This document shows, piece by piece, positions 21,201 through 33,079 of a DNA stretch of 64,000 bases (positions are counted from its first letter, which is position 1; every line of letters begins with the position of its first letter). The notes under the pieces are model-generated. The model saw only the letters and a program-made list of their open reading frames with translations, had not been told where the DNA came from and did not search any database. This DNA comes from Pomphorhynchus laevis (lineage: Eukaryota; Acanthocephala; Palaeacanthocephala; Echinorhynchida; Pomphorhynchidae). The stretch is from contig WNNJ02001468.1 of assembly GCA_012934845.2 (NCBI GenBank), positions 124,001-188,000 of the forward strand, written 5' to 3'. Made by a program: the position numbers and the translations under genes.

Positions 21201-22570
21201 GTTGACTATTCATTTGATTATCTACTAAACCTCTAATATTTGAAGATATCAACTGTGAATATACTTGTGGGGATGTGTCCCTAAGACGAATTAGGTTTTG
21301 TAGAATTTGTACAATCGGCCACAATGGTCGAGGATTTGTGTATAGAACACGAATTTCATGTATTGGTCACCGACTTTTAAACTCATGAATTACACGATGT
21401 ATTTGTTCTCTGATTAATTTAATTATTTAATTAATTTAACCAAATTATAATTAAATTTTTTATAATTTTTATAAAACTAAAATTTTAAATTGAGCTTTAA
21501 AATAACAATCAATTATTATGAATTGACTAATAAATAACATACGATGTATCAGAATAAGGATTAGAGGTCATCAGGAGGAACTGCCAAACAACGTATTTTC
21601 AAATAGTACGAGCATCAGGAATAAACATTCTCGGTTGCATGTAAATCAACAGCTTTATAACATTTCGAATTTTTGTAACTATTTTATGTTAAATTTGTTT
21701 TGTATGTTCTTGTTAAAAATACTAGCCATAATATTTATATTTCAATTATTACAAGTTCAAAATCTTATTGCAATACAATATAATTTAAATTGAAATAGTC
21801 GTTTCGATTGCTGGTTCATTTATATTTTTGATTTATGCTTTGCTTTTCATTTACGGTCATTTTCAATGTTAAAATACATTTTGGTTCATTATTAACAAAG
21901 TTAAAATCAACACCATTGAAAGACAATTAACAATTGTGAAATATGGCACTATTTTATATTTAGAAACGTGTTACTGCACGACATAATACATCCATACTGT
22001 TCTGACCTAATCACTTAAATGCATCTGCGTAGTTCATCGATTTACAAGTCACTGTTGACGCATACAAAAAGCGGCATCTATTGATTTGACTATTTTTATA
22101 ATTTCCGATAATGAAAAACCGGCATATTCGTTTTATTTAAAAAATATCAATTAAGGGATTAGTTACAACGACTTACTAATTAGACAATGGCTAATAAATA
22201 AGGAGAAATTTTAAAGCTTGTCATTTTATATGAGAGTTAAGTTTTACGCAAAATGAAGAATAATTCAACACAAATGAACAGTTTTTGGGAAAAGAGAAGT
22301 CAAGTTGGAATGAGGTAATTTCTAATTTTTAAATCATTTATAAAACATGTAATTTCTATGTAGTTTATCTGCAGTAATTAAATATAGGTTTGGTAAATAA
22401 TATTGCATAATAACATCCAATAATTCTCGAATTTGAACATAAAATTATATTTTTTGTAGATAAAGTATATACTTTTTGAAATAACTGATATTTCAAGATT
22501 TATTTAAAGCATGCGCGATAAAACTCAATAGTCAGTAGAAATTGTAACAAGCATTCTAATTAACAACTCA
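21200..22570. other. Arm sequence without genes
   Basis: AT-rich mirror of about 6150-7440. Contains a short PLE tail piece at 21540-21590 (CTGATGACCTCTAATCC on the complement). No coding signal. Confidence 0.6.
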
Positions 22571-22576
22571 ATTTTT

Positions 22577-22960
22577 GATGTCCACATTGGTAGCTGATTC
22601 AATTTTGCACTTGTTCAATATTGTGCAAATACAAAACACTCGTGCATGAATGAATACAATAGATTTTTGTGTGTGGTGAAATAGACTATTTAATCGTACT
22701 TTCGATGTCCACATTGGTAACTGATTCAATTTTGCACTTGTTCAATATTGTGCAAATACAAAACACTCGTGCATGAATGAATACAATAGATTTTTGTGTG
22801 TGGTGAAATAGACTATTTAATCGTACTTTCGATGTCCACATTGGTAACTGATTCAATTTTGCACTTGTTCAATATTTTGCAAATATGAATAATACAAATG
22901 TCAAAGTTAGATCAATCTTTTAATTATAAATGTGATAATTTATTGCTGTATATAAATTAT
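22577..22960. repeat. 127-bp tandem unit, three copies (two in the left arm)
   Basis: GATGTCCACATTGG recurs at 22577, 22704 and 22831. The second and third units are nearly identical, indicating a recent extra duplication in this arm. Confidence 0.9.
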
Positions 22961-23169
22961 AACATAAATTGGTTAAATATGTAATTGAAATAATATTCTA
23001 TTTTAACTATTTAGGACAGTATCCATATGTTAAAGTAAAATGAATGATTTAAACAATAAATGTCCATATGATGACCTTCTAATTGTAACCAAAACTACAA
23101 TTTATTCCTGAATTTTACCATAAATTGGTTAAATTTGATATATTTGTATAGTATTAATATTATAATATA

Positions 23170-24610
23170 AATATTATAATATTTATAGATAGATTTATTA
23201 ATTGTTTAAGTGGCTTATGCAGACAGGCCGCTTACAAGTCCACTGAAATAGACCAAAAATTAAAAAGGGATGTGACTGAAGTTCATACTACGTAGCCGAC
23301 GTTGGAACGATAAAAGCTTCGGATCTCCATGCTAGCTTAGCTGCATGACCAAATTACTCAGTAGAAAGGTGAAAAGCATGAATTTAAAGGTAGTGAGGTT
23401 AGGCTAGCAACGAAGCTACACGGGAAGATAATTCTAAATGAGATACATAGAAATGATACAATAACGCAGGCAAAAGTTCGATCGATGACGAGGAATGTGT
23501 AACAGAAACTGATTGTTTGAGCGAAATGCTCTGGAGGACGAATATTCAGCACGTCGCAATTTTAGATGGAGATACGAAGGGGAATGATAAAGTAAACGAA
23601 GAGCGAGATCGGCATAGTAATATAAAACCCGATTATGTACATTGAGTCAATGCAGGTTGATAAGTTCATTGAAGATTGTATCAAAATGCCGGCATCGACG
23701 AAGTATGCGTGCTGCAGTGCGAATAAAGCGATACAGAGTGCAATAGCACAAGATGTGAAGTTTGAGAAAAGTGAGATGCAATAATCAAGTCTGGGTAGTA
23801 AGAGGGAAAAAATAGTGCTAGAAATGGAAAAATTAGTGGTTTTTTACGAATGCGACGAATGCTATGGATAATTGAATGACAGGAACGAAACCTTTTTAGT
23901 GCAAATGATTAGAACGAGAAAGGAATAATTACTTCGAGAAATAATTACTCTGAGAAATAATTACTCTGAGAAATAAATACTCCGAGAAATAATTACTCCG
24001 AGAAATAATTACTCCGAGAAATAAATACTCCGAGAAATAAATACTCCGAGAAATGTAAGCGAATCCAAGCAAGGCAGTTGAATCTGCATGCGGGAAGGGT
24101 TGGATCCAAATAGCACCATATTTAATGGAGAATTTACAACCATTTTAAAGGATGAAAGGTGCTGAGATAAAGATTCTAGGCAAGATAAAATCGATGAGAG
24201 GAGATTCGTTTAGGATAAATTGGGTGCGGAAGAATATATAAGGATGTAATCTGGATATTACATGAAAGAACATATGAATTCTAAGCCAAGTGGACCGAGA
24301 TTTCCTAGAAGACGGAAAAATAAGATAGGGCCAAGTGCAGAATTTTGCGGTACACCACCAACTGCATTGTCGGATGATACAATGGAAGAGCGCCTAGTAA
24401 GATATGCCGAGATCCATTTAAGAGTAAAGGCTGAGAAGCCATAACGATTTCGAAGGAGGTGAAGGAGAATAGAGTGATTTACAATGACAAAAGCAGACGA
24501 CAAATCAAGCGAAATAACCAGATAAGTTAAATGTTGATCGAGAGACAAAAAAGATCACAGATTGCCTTGAGACAAGCAGCTTAAGGGGAGCTTTTTAACG
24601 GCATGCAGCT
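23170..24610 (-). mobile_element. CR1/Jockey-like LINE 3' portion (right arm)
   Basis: Mirror of 4250-5625 with the same decay, including GVPQNSALGPILF (the left copy has K for Q). Because both copies share most stops and frame changes, the LINE was already dead when the palindrome arose. Confidence 0.8.
23925..24058 (-). repeat. 15-bp minisatellite (right arm)
   Basis: About eight to nine copies of AGAAATAATTACTCCG, against five to six in the left arm. Confidence 0.85.
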
Positions 24611-24898
24611 TGAGTTTGAGTAGGACATTACTTGTGTTACCTTAATTATTAATATTATTTATTAATGATAAATAATATTATTAATGATATTATTAATAAC
24701 TAATAATCAAATTCAGAATACTAGTCCAACAAAATTAAAATATGGTATCAATGTAATCTATTTTTACGATATTTTTGAACTATCAATTAACTAATAACAC
24801 AACGATGAATAACAATTTGATTACCTGTAATCATAAACAATTTGTTTTGTTTTAAGTTAATATTTAAAAAATATTTTTAAACATTTTCCTTTGCATCG

Positions 24899-25327
24899 TT
24901 GATTTTGCGAATCGACGATGCAAACCAACAACACAGTTTAAAATATGGTGTTATCTATTTTTACGACAAAAATATTAAATTTTTGTATATATTTAATAGG
25001 CGGAAATATCTAGCACTAAAGAAAATCCTGATGCGGAGGCTAAAAAAATTATTTACAATGAAGATAATTGGAGCCCAAATGAATCAAGTATATTTTAATT
25101 CGACAAGCAGCATTTGTTATCAACAAGTAAACAAAGAGAAAAATCGGAATTGTGAATTTCACAAACGATACATCCAGAAGTTTTTAGAATTGATTCAGCA
25201 GAGGTGTCTAATAATGAAGAATAAATTCAAATTGGCTTGCCATATAAATGATCCGAATGTTCTACTTGAAGTATATTTATTGCTATTTGTAATGAAGATG
25301 ATTCTTTTTTTTATATTCATGATGTGA
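24899..25327 (+). other. Unidentified 142-codon frame
   Basis: Open frame in the right arm, shorter in the left (3535-3804). Lys/Asn-rich N-terminus and Phe/Met-rich C-terminus; no recognised domain. A second frame on the same strand (EISSTKENPDAEAKKI onward, from about 25002) also looks protein-like but stops after about 35 codons. Probably a remnant of an old gene or element. Confidence 0.25.
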
Positions 25328-26067
25328 TAATAGTCAATAAAAACGATTTTAAATGTCATTCACAATTTATCATCAGTTCTATATATTCGATTGTTTCACA
25401 TATTAAAATTGTATTTTGAATTTCTACATAAAAGTTATAATATTCATTGGCGAGTACCTGGAAATATTTAGATGCTTAAATTTTGCAAATATTGTCTCAA
25501 TATTTTAACTTATAGTTTAATGATGCTTTAAGTTACTGTTCTTTTAAAGTAAATACTTGATTTTTAAAATGTATTATTTTGAACGATGTATTTGTTAGTA
25601 CTTCTATAATACTTCTTTTAAAATGTATTTGTTAAACATCCTATTTTAAAGGATAATATTTTTGCGATTTTTACTGTTTAAAAAATGGTAACTGATTATA
25701 TCTATATACCTTCATATATAATTTTTTTATGCAATAATAATGTTGGTATATTATAGAATTAATTTCTTACCTTTTATTAATAGAATAAACACTAGTACCT
25801 AATAAAAATAGATTTTTATAATAATATTTATGATAAATTTTACTTGAAAAGATAAGAATACATAAGAATTTAAATTAAATAATTATTTAATTCTTTAAGA
25901 TTTGAAATAAATATTATATACGAGTAAACAAAATCAACATTTTCCTGATTGATAGTTAGACAAGATAGTTAACAAGTAAAGCGTAGTCCCACTTATCGAA
26001 AGAGCCTACGTTCAAATCTGAAAATGTCAAAAGAGTTCAAAAGCAAACTACAGCGGTACACATCCTT

Positions 26068-26130
26068 CTGATGAGTCCGGGTGTAACATGGCAAGAAGTA
26101 GCAACGAAACAATACCAATGTCAGTCTAAA
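26068..26130 (+). ncRNA. Hammerhead-like motif (normal order), right arm
   Basis: CTGATGA (26068-26074) then GTCCGG, and about 25 bases later GAA (26106-26108) followed by ACA, a 7-base loop and TGTC (26119-26122). This gives stem III of 3 bp and a GUC cleavage triplet in canonical Y-X-Z order. Stem II is poor here (GTCC against CAAC), but the relative at 33912 keeps GTTCG against CGGAC. Probably a decayed type I hammerhead. Confidence 0.45.
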
Positions 26131-26396
26131 ATCTGGCATGTTTTGAGTCAAAGTGTATGTAGTTGGGGAAGTAATAGATGAAAATACCGCGGATGAATGT
26201 ACACAAATGAATCCATTTCATTTGTGTGCACTTATACAGTACGCTGTCTTCACAGATTAATGGCTCAATACTAACGGTCTTCACATATCAATTAATCAAT
26301 TAATTAGTGTGACGAGGATATATAGAATTCCGCCCAGTGTTTATGCCTCCTTGTGAGGAAAACATATATGTATATATTACTATGCTTGTATATACA

Positions 26397-26596
26397 TTTG
26401 AAAGTCCGAAAGAAACTGACAAAGAAAACCAAATTATTTGTGACAACATTTCAACTCTCTAGGGATCTTCCTCGGGTCAAATAGATCGTAAAAACGATGT
26501 TAGGGTATTTGACTTGAGGGAGACCTCTAGAGGTTTGAAACGTTGCCACACATAATTTGGTTATCTTTGTCATTCAGTTTATTTCGGACTTTCAAA
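26397..26596. mobile_element. Foldback element, right copy
   Basis: Mirror of 2267-2465. The last shared bases of the palindrome lie just outside it (to about 26628). Confidence 0.8.
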
Positions 26597-26629
26597 TATC
26601 TGATCGAATCCATGAGTGATTCTGACCGG

Positions 26630-27170
26630 CAGCTTCAATCTACATTTTCATTATATATAATTATTGAAATATGATCATTACGAAATATGATTAAATGATT
26701 AAATCATATTTATATCATATTTTTAATCAATTTAAGTTGATTTATAGCAATTTACTTTGTAAATATTTGTAAATAATTTAAGTACGAAAAACTTTAAATT
26801 TTAATGACGCCAATAATCTGTAGTAGTCATAAGTAATTATTACTTAAGCTGTTTCAACACCTATTAATTAAAGGTTTAAGTATCGCTAAAGTCATGATGG
26901 ACAATATAATTTGAACGAGCGATTAAAGGATTGCTATATTCTTATATAAGAACATATATTATATATTTATATTATTTTATATTATTATTTAAATATATTA
27001 TTTATACTAATAAATATTATTTATTTTTTTAACAATAATTTATTCAAAAATAATATACAAATCTGGTTCCCTCAAATGGCCTATGAATATATATATATCC
27101 CTATTATTGATCATAAATAAAAGCAAGTGCTGATTCCTCGAGTAAAGTATCACTTTATGGCACACAATCA
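26630..27170. other. AT-rich, no gene seen
   Basis: Low-complexity A/T sequence between the palindrome and the minisatellite. Nothing recognisable. Confidence 0.6.
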
Positions 27171-27175
27171 TTCAC

Positions 27176-27250
27176 ATCCATCCTGTAATACATTCATCCT
27201 GTAATACATTCATCCTGTAATACATCCATCTTTGAATACATCCATCTTGG
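27176..27250 (+). repeat. Short minisatellite
   Basis: About five copies of a 16-17-bp unit, CATCCTGTAATACATT, the last two diverged. Confidence 0.85.
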
Positions 27251-27699
27251 AAAAGAAATTTTCTGAACAATCGAATGCTGGTAAAAGTATCTGTGAATGA
27301 TAGAATGTTTGCAAATATTTTAGAGCAGAGCGAATAACTGCAGCTGTCACGCCGCTGTCACGGTCACAACGATATATTTTATTCAAAATTCGAATAAAAT
27401 GAGAAATCAGTCAAAAGTCATTTCCAAATTTCGTTGATTGTTTTATTGAAAGACGTTTGTCTGTATAAAGTTTACATTTTCGCCTTAAGGTATGTCATCT
27501 TGTATTGAAGTTTTAAATACATGCTAGACTGCATGCACTCTATGAAATTTAACTCGTAAAATAATAAAAAGACGAACATAATTTTCGACATAAATTACTT
27601 GCTCTGAAAAGTTTTACGTCTTGCAAATTATATTTCTTGCAAATTATTGATTTTTCATATTTTTTCGCGGATCAAATAGACGGAAATATTTTGCGGATA

Positions 27700-27945
27700 T
27701 TTCCTCTAAAGAGTTTAAATTTATTTTTATAATATTTTGTTGATTTGTATATTTTACTACTTTCTGTTGGATTTTATTTATGTATTTTATTTATTGTGTC
27801 ATAATAAGAATTAGAGGTTATCAGGAGGAACTGCTATGCTATCAGGTTTCGGCCCCTAACTCCTCTACCCAACATAGCAGCGGGGCCAAATACGTACTAA
27901 GGACGTATTTCCTCTTGAAAAGTCATTATTGGTAAACACCAATTT
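27700..27945 (-). mobile_element. PLE terminal module joined to an RT C-terminal piece
   Basis: On the minus strand the GC-rich module (27930-27800) runs directly into sequence matching the C-terminal codons of the PLE RT (KQKIVKYINQ region). A second module and tail follow 400 bp away at 28240. The order module-ORF-module suggests head-to-tail PLE copies, one largely deleted. Confidence 0.65.
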
Positions 27946-27984
27946 AAAATGCAGATCAGGATGGAAATATTTTTTTACAATCAA

Positions 27985-28680
27985 ATCAGCTAACTGAGTC
28001 TACGTATTTAATATAAAATAAATTATAAAATAAAATAATGATAAAATAAACAAAACATAATAATGCTAAATCAAAATTTAATAATTAAATAATAAAATTA
28101 ATAATTGTTTTTAGATTTTATATAATTTAAATCAATTTAAAATAAAAAATTTAAATTTAAAATAAACGTAATTTTTATGAATTGACTAATAAATGACATA
28201 CGTTGTATCAGAATAATAATTGGAGGTAATTCGGAGGAACTGCTATGCTATCAGGTTTCGGCCCCTAACTCCTCTACCCAACATAGCAGCGGGGCCAAAT
28301 GCATGCTAATGATGTATTTCCTCTGATAAAACTATCTAGTATCTTATTCTAATACAAAGTATATTATTTATTATCCATCCATAAAAATTTGCCACTTAAG
28401 AGTTTAAATTTATTTTTAATATTATTGTGTTGATTTATATATTTTACTATTTTCTGCTTGATGTTATTTTTATAGTAACCTAGTTTAAAATATGTATCTA
28501 TTAAATTATTTAAATGATTTTGATGTCTGCAAATATTATTACATATTGTTGCAATTCTTAATATTTCATTATTTAATGTATTATATTTAATATTATATAG
28601 TATGCATGAATATTCATGCAAAAATGTATCTTGTAAATTTGAATATGTCATCTTTACGATATTAAAAGTAGTTAATTAAA
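27985..28680 (-). mobile_element. Penelope-like copy P4, 3' part
   Basis: Shared 3' end near 27985, terminal module near 28230-28300 and 95 codons of the RT C-terminus (28364-28651, ending in KFKLLSGKFLWMDNK). 5'-truncated near 28680. Confidence 0.8.
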
Positions 28681-28689
28681 AGTAGTTTA

Positions 28690-28800
28690 AATCAAAGTAA
28701 TTTCTTTACCTCAAAATAATAAATAATTATTTATTATTTATCTTTATTTTTATTTATATAGTATAAATATGTTGCTACCTGCAACATTTGATATTCTTAA
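28690..28800. other. AT-rich junction
   Basis: Short A/T sequence between the PLE and the LINE; no feature. Confidence 0.5.
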
Positions 28801-30290
28801 ATGAGCAACACGTTGCTCTCAGACTGGAGTATGTTGACGGCGTGAGGAAAGGAGCTGGGACTCGTCATCAATGTTGGTAAGTGTGAGCTCATTACTGACG
28901 ACAACTATGTTGTGAGAAGTTTCGAAGCAGTCGCTCCAGATGTCAAACACGTCGACCCAGCATCAGCAATGCTACTTAGAGTACTAATAGGATGTGAGAA
29001 GAGCGTAAACAAGGCATTGGAAATAAAACTGCATGAATTACAACGTGTCTAACCAGCTATCGCTTCTATACGCTCACGATGCGCTGTTCCTGCTAAAAAA
29101 ATGCTTCGCGATACCGAAGACGATGTTCACTCTACGCCGCGCTCCATGCTACAGGAAGCAGCTGTTGTTTGAATACGACAACGTAATTCGGTCGTCGTTG
29201 CAGTCCGTCCTCAATATTGCGCTGTCCGATGGAGCATGGGACCAGGCATCACTACCGCTTGCTAACGGCGGACTCGGCACCATGAGAGCGACGGATATTG
29301 CTCTACCGGCCTTCCTATCATCGGTCGCCGGGTCGCAAACACTCATAACTTGGATCCTGCCAGGGCGACTAAATGACTACTGCGGTACCAGCGAAGCGAC
29401 ATACACTACTGCAGTGACCAAATGGCAGTCTCGAGCGTTTTTCATGCCAGTCCAACCGTCCTTCGCTACAGAACAGAAATTCTGGGATACTCCGTTGGTT
29501 ACCGTCCAGGGAGCGAAGGTGTTGTCAGCTGCAATTGACCAGGCGAGCAAAGCGCGTCTAATTGCGGCTACTGCACCTCATTCTGGGGCCTTCCTTCACA
29601 CACGTCCCTGTTTGTCGCTCGGCACAAGACTTGACGACTCGTCACTACGCATCGCCATTGCCCTGCGCCTCGGTGCCCCAGTCTGTCTGCCACATGTATG
29701 TGTCTGCGGAGCGGATTACACGCCAGCGGACGACATGGGCTCAGCTGCCACAAGGCCATCGGCAGACTGTCACGCCACAGTGCAGTCAGCGATCTCATCA
29801 AGCGTGCACTGATGTCGACAGAAATCCTATCGCGTCGGGAGCCGAAGTTACAGGCGCATCATGATGACAGGCGGCCGGATGGTTTGTCACTGACTCCATG
29901 GTCAAGTGACAGGTGTTTGGCTTGGGATTTCACCGGTCCAGACGCCTTGGCACCGAGTCATTTAAATACAGCTGTGACCGCACCGGGAGCGGTAGCCAGT
30001 TGAGCAGAACACAAGAAACGCAGCAAATACTCTTTCCTGACACCGATCTACAATTTTGTGCCGGTCGCTGTGGAAACGCTTGGTGCGTTGGGCCCAGAGG
30101 TGGAAGCCATAATGCACGAAATAGGTCAGCGGATAGCAGCAGTGACCGGAGAGCGGCGATCCACGAATTTCTTGCTGCAGAGGCTGAGCGTTGCCATCCA
30201 ACGCGGTAACGCTTGTTGCGTTCTAGGCACGGTTGAGGGGACGAGCGATAGACAGGACTTAGACACAATTTATTATTTGTAATTTTTGTT
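28800..30290 (+). mobile_element. R2-like LINE, C-terminal half
   Basis: A conspicuous GC-richer island. Reading frames in order: LGLVINVGKCELITDD (RT motif D side, 28850-28920), KHVDPASAMLLRVLIG, then from 29033 QLSLLYAHDALFLLKKCF, LSDGAWDQASLPLANGGLG and APHSGAFLHTRP, which are typical of one widespread LINE family. CVCG near 29700 with GRHGLSCHKAIG forms a zinc knuckle. RRPDGLSLTPW with CLAWDF (29870-29930) resembles the PD-(D/E)XK endonuclease of R2-type LINEs. VAVETLGALG and LLQRLSVAIQRGNA end it. Three or four frame changes break it. The N-terminal half is absent. Confidence 0.8.
29033..29812 (+). pseudogene. LINE RT thumb/C-terminal fragment
   Basis: The longest open stretch of the island, 259 codons; native frame from SNQLSLLYAHDALF to VCVCGADYTPADD. 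After that the conserved GRHGLSC continues in another frame (29720 onward), so the last ~30 codons are out of frame. The start Met is not native because homology extends upstream in a different frame. Confidence 0.8.
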
Positions 30291-30299
30291 TTTGTTTAA

Positions 30300-31390
30300 T
30301 TAGTAATTGTTATATTGGAACAGTTTTATTATCTTTTAAAAAAGTATCTTTTAAATTATTTAAATGATTTTGAAAAAAATCAATATCATTACATATATGT
30401 TATATATCAAAAACATATTTCATATATATAAGAAATATAATCGTTATACATCCTTATGGATGTAGGTATGCAGCTTGAACTTTGTATATAAGGCCCCCTA
30501 AGAGTTTAAGGCCGAATATTCGGCAAAACTGTATTTCCTTTTAAGTAATGTAATTATATTGAATATCTTATTTTAATACGGTATTTTATATACTATCACT
30601 TCATAAAAATTTTCCGCTTAAGAAATTATATTTATTTTTAATATTATTGTGTTGATTTATATATTTACCTATTTTCTGTTTGATTGTATTTTTTATAGTA
30701 ACCCAGTTTAAAAATAAGTATCTTTTAAATTATTTAAATGATTTTAAATAAAACCGATATCATTACATATCATGGCAATTCTTAAAATTGCATTATTTAA
30801 TGTAATATTTTTAATATTAGTTTACCCTTATGAATAGTCCGTTCAGAAGTATATGAGCTATAATAGCTGACTTGAAGTTGTTCGAAAGTTCATTATTGTA
30901 GTTCAAACTTTATTAATTTAATAGTTACACCTGTAAGACGAAAAAAGAAATAAATTAAGAATAATTTATCATAATAAATTAACTTCGTTCACCCATGATT
31001 TTCTCTTTATCCAGTTTTCCGCGCTTAATTCAATTTAAACTGTTTGATGCATCAGTAAATAAAGCAAAAATTTTGAATATTTTATTTTTAAGGGTATGAC
31101 AATCTAATTGGTGAAATTATTAACTTTGTCGATTAGCATCGTACGATACTTATGGAAAATTATGGTCGTTTTTAAATATTTTAAGAATATTAAAATATAA
31201 ATATAATTTATATTGATTAATATAAAATATATTTATATTAATATATTTATATTTATTATTTATTAATTATTTATTTATATTTATTCTTGTGAAATAATTT
31301 ATATCGCACAATAACAGTTAAAACGTTTCTACAACCTTCACTAATATTCTTTTTATTTCGATTTGACTATTTTTAATGATTAACTTTAAC
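30300..31390 (-). mobile_element. Penelope-like debris
   Basis: Two diverged pieces of the RT C-terminus (about 30330-30400 and 30598-30810) with a degenerate module between them (30450-30590). The stretch 30830-31390 is AT-rich with no recognisable feature. Confidence 0.6.
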
Positions 31391-31393
31391 AAA

Positions 31394-31471
31394 AATGTCT
31401 GTAACTTATGTGACATATTACTTATTTTTCTTTAAAAACTCAAGGTTTGAAATATGTTTTAATTAAATTAG
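31394..31471 (+). repeat. 79-bp direct repeat, left copy
   Basis: AAATGTCTGTAACTTATGTG through AAATTAG, repeated at 32031-32109 with four or five differences, flanking the foldback element. Confidence 0.85.
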
Positions 31472-31478
31472 GACTGTC

Positions 31479-32023
31479 CGCAAAAATCTCCGCAGGAGAT
31501 TTTTGGCGTAAAAATCTCCTGAAAATTTATTCACCCATATAATGAAAAATTTCAAAGAAAATATAATCAGGAGCAATATAGGAAAGGAAAAGATAGCTTA
31601 TGAAGGATATTTCTACACTATTTTTGGCGTAAAAATCTTCTGAAAATTTATTCACCCCTAAAATGAAAAATTTCAAAGAAAATATAATCATATGAATGTA
31701 ATCATAAAAATATAATCATAAAAATGATACTTGCTTTGAGCTTTGTTCCCCGCTTTCCCCCTTTCCTTTATTGCTTCACTACCTAAACACTACCTATACA
31801 CTACCTAATAGTGTAAAATATTGATTCACTACCTAAACATCATTAGGTAGTGTTTCTACACTACCTAATAGTGTAGGTAGTGTAGGGGTGAATAACTACA
31901 CTACCTAATAGTGTAGTGTACACTACCTACACTACCTAATAGTGTAGGTAGTGTAGGTATTATAGGGGTGAATAAATTTTCAGGAGATTTTTACGCCAAA
32001 AATCTCCTGAGGAGATTTTTGCG
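31479..32023. mobile_element. Foldback element with internal minisatellite
   Basis: About 60-bp terminal inverted repeats (GCAAAAATCTCC then AGGAGATTTTTGGCG), each containing its own short palindrome. The centre (31775-31970) is a tandem/inverted array of CACTACCTAATAGTGTAGG. No coding sequence. Non-autonomous, family unknown. Confidence 0.8.
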
Positions 32024-32030
32024 CTCAACG

Positions 32031-32109
32031 AAATGCCTGTAACTTATATGACACATTACTTATTTTTCTTTAAAAACTCAAGGTTTGAAATATGTTTTAA
32101 TTAAATTAG
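32031..32109 (+). repeat. 79-bp direct repeat, right copy
   Basis: Partner of 31394-31471. Far too long for a target-site duplication of a usual DNA transposon. Confidence 0.85.
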
Positions 32110-32239
32110 ACAAATAATTATTAATAGAATAGCGTACTATATTTTGAAATCAAAACTTAAGTGCTCAAACTTTATATCTTATATTGTTTGGTGTGCAAGA
32201 CGATATAAAGATATGTTATTAATAAATAAATAAATATTT

Positions 32240-33070
32240 TTTATTTAATGTTCATATCCAGATATATACCTCCTTTATCATCAACATTGGTTTTATTAAG
32301 AATAAGGCTACCTGCATTGTTTGATATTCTTAAAAGTGTATTGTATATTTTACTATTTTCTGTTTGATTTTATTTTTAAAGTAACCTAGTTTAAAATATG
32401 CATCTATTAAATTATTTAAATGATTTTGAAGAAAACCAATATCGTTACAAATTGTTGCAATTCTTAAAATTTCATTATTTAATGTATTATATTTAAAATT
32501 ATATAGTATGAATGCTCATGCAAAAATATTTTTTTGTAAATTTAAATATATCATCTTTACGATATAAATTAAAAGTAGTTTTCGTTAATGTTAATTTAGT
32601 TTATATCTAGATATACACCTTCTTTATCATTAATATTGGTTTTATTAAGATTTATTTTATTTTATTTTTTATAAATCGTTACAAATTATAGCAATTCTTA
32701 TAATTTCATTATTTAATGTATTATATTTTATGGTATCCATTGATGCTCATGCGAAAATATGTTTCTTGTAAATTTAAATATATCATCTTTACGATACAAA
32801 TTAAAAGTAGTTTTAATTGATGTTAATTTAATGTTTATATCTAGATATATACTTTCTTTATCATCAACATGGGTTTTACTAGATAAATTTTTTTGCTTAT
32901 TGAATAAACATTCTTTGAGTAAAAGTTACTATTAACTCTCATTAGAACACATTTTACCTTTCTGAAAATAGATATCCCTACTTTTTAATAATTTTGATTT
33001 ATCGAAATATTTAGGGCTTATATTAATTAGGAAAATAAAAGTATTTGTTTTACAGGATCAATAATCAATT
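32240..33070 (-). mobile_element. Penelope-like debris, two fragments in tandem
   Basis: Sequence matching the RT C-terminal region and motif C flank occurs twice (32245-32640 and 32645-33000), followed by the shared 3' end near 33065. Heavily decayed. Confidence 0.65.
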
Positions 33071-33079
33071 CATCTAACT

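Larger units (their letters stand above)
16810..26628 (-). repeat. Right arm of the 24-kb palindrome
   Basis: Reverse-complement counterpart of 2238-12338. Specific to this arm are a Jockey-like LINE (18215-19930), a PLE copy (20380-21200) arranged differently, a third 127-bp unit (22577-22860) and a longer minisatellite (23925-24058). Missing from it are about 1.1 kb of the R2-like LINE fossil and most of PLE copy P1. Confidence 0.95.

Noticed and set aside
29149-30268. Minus-strand frames across the LINE island (29149-29346, 29568-29801, 29930-30268)
   Set aside because: Antisense shadows of the LINE coding sequence.
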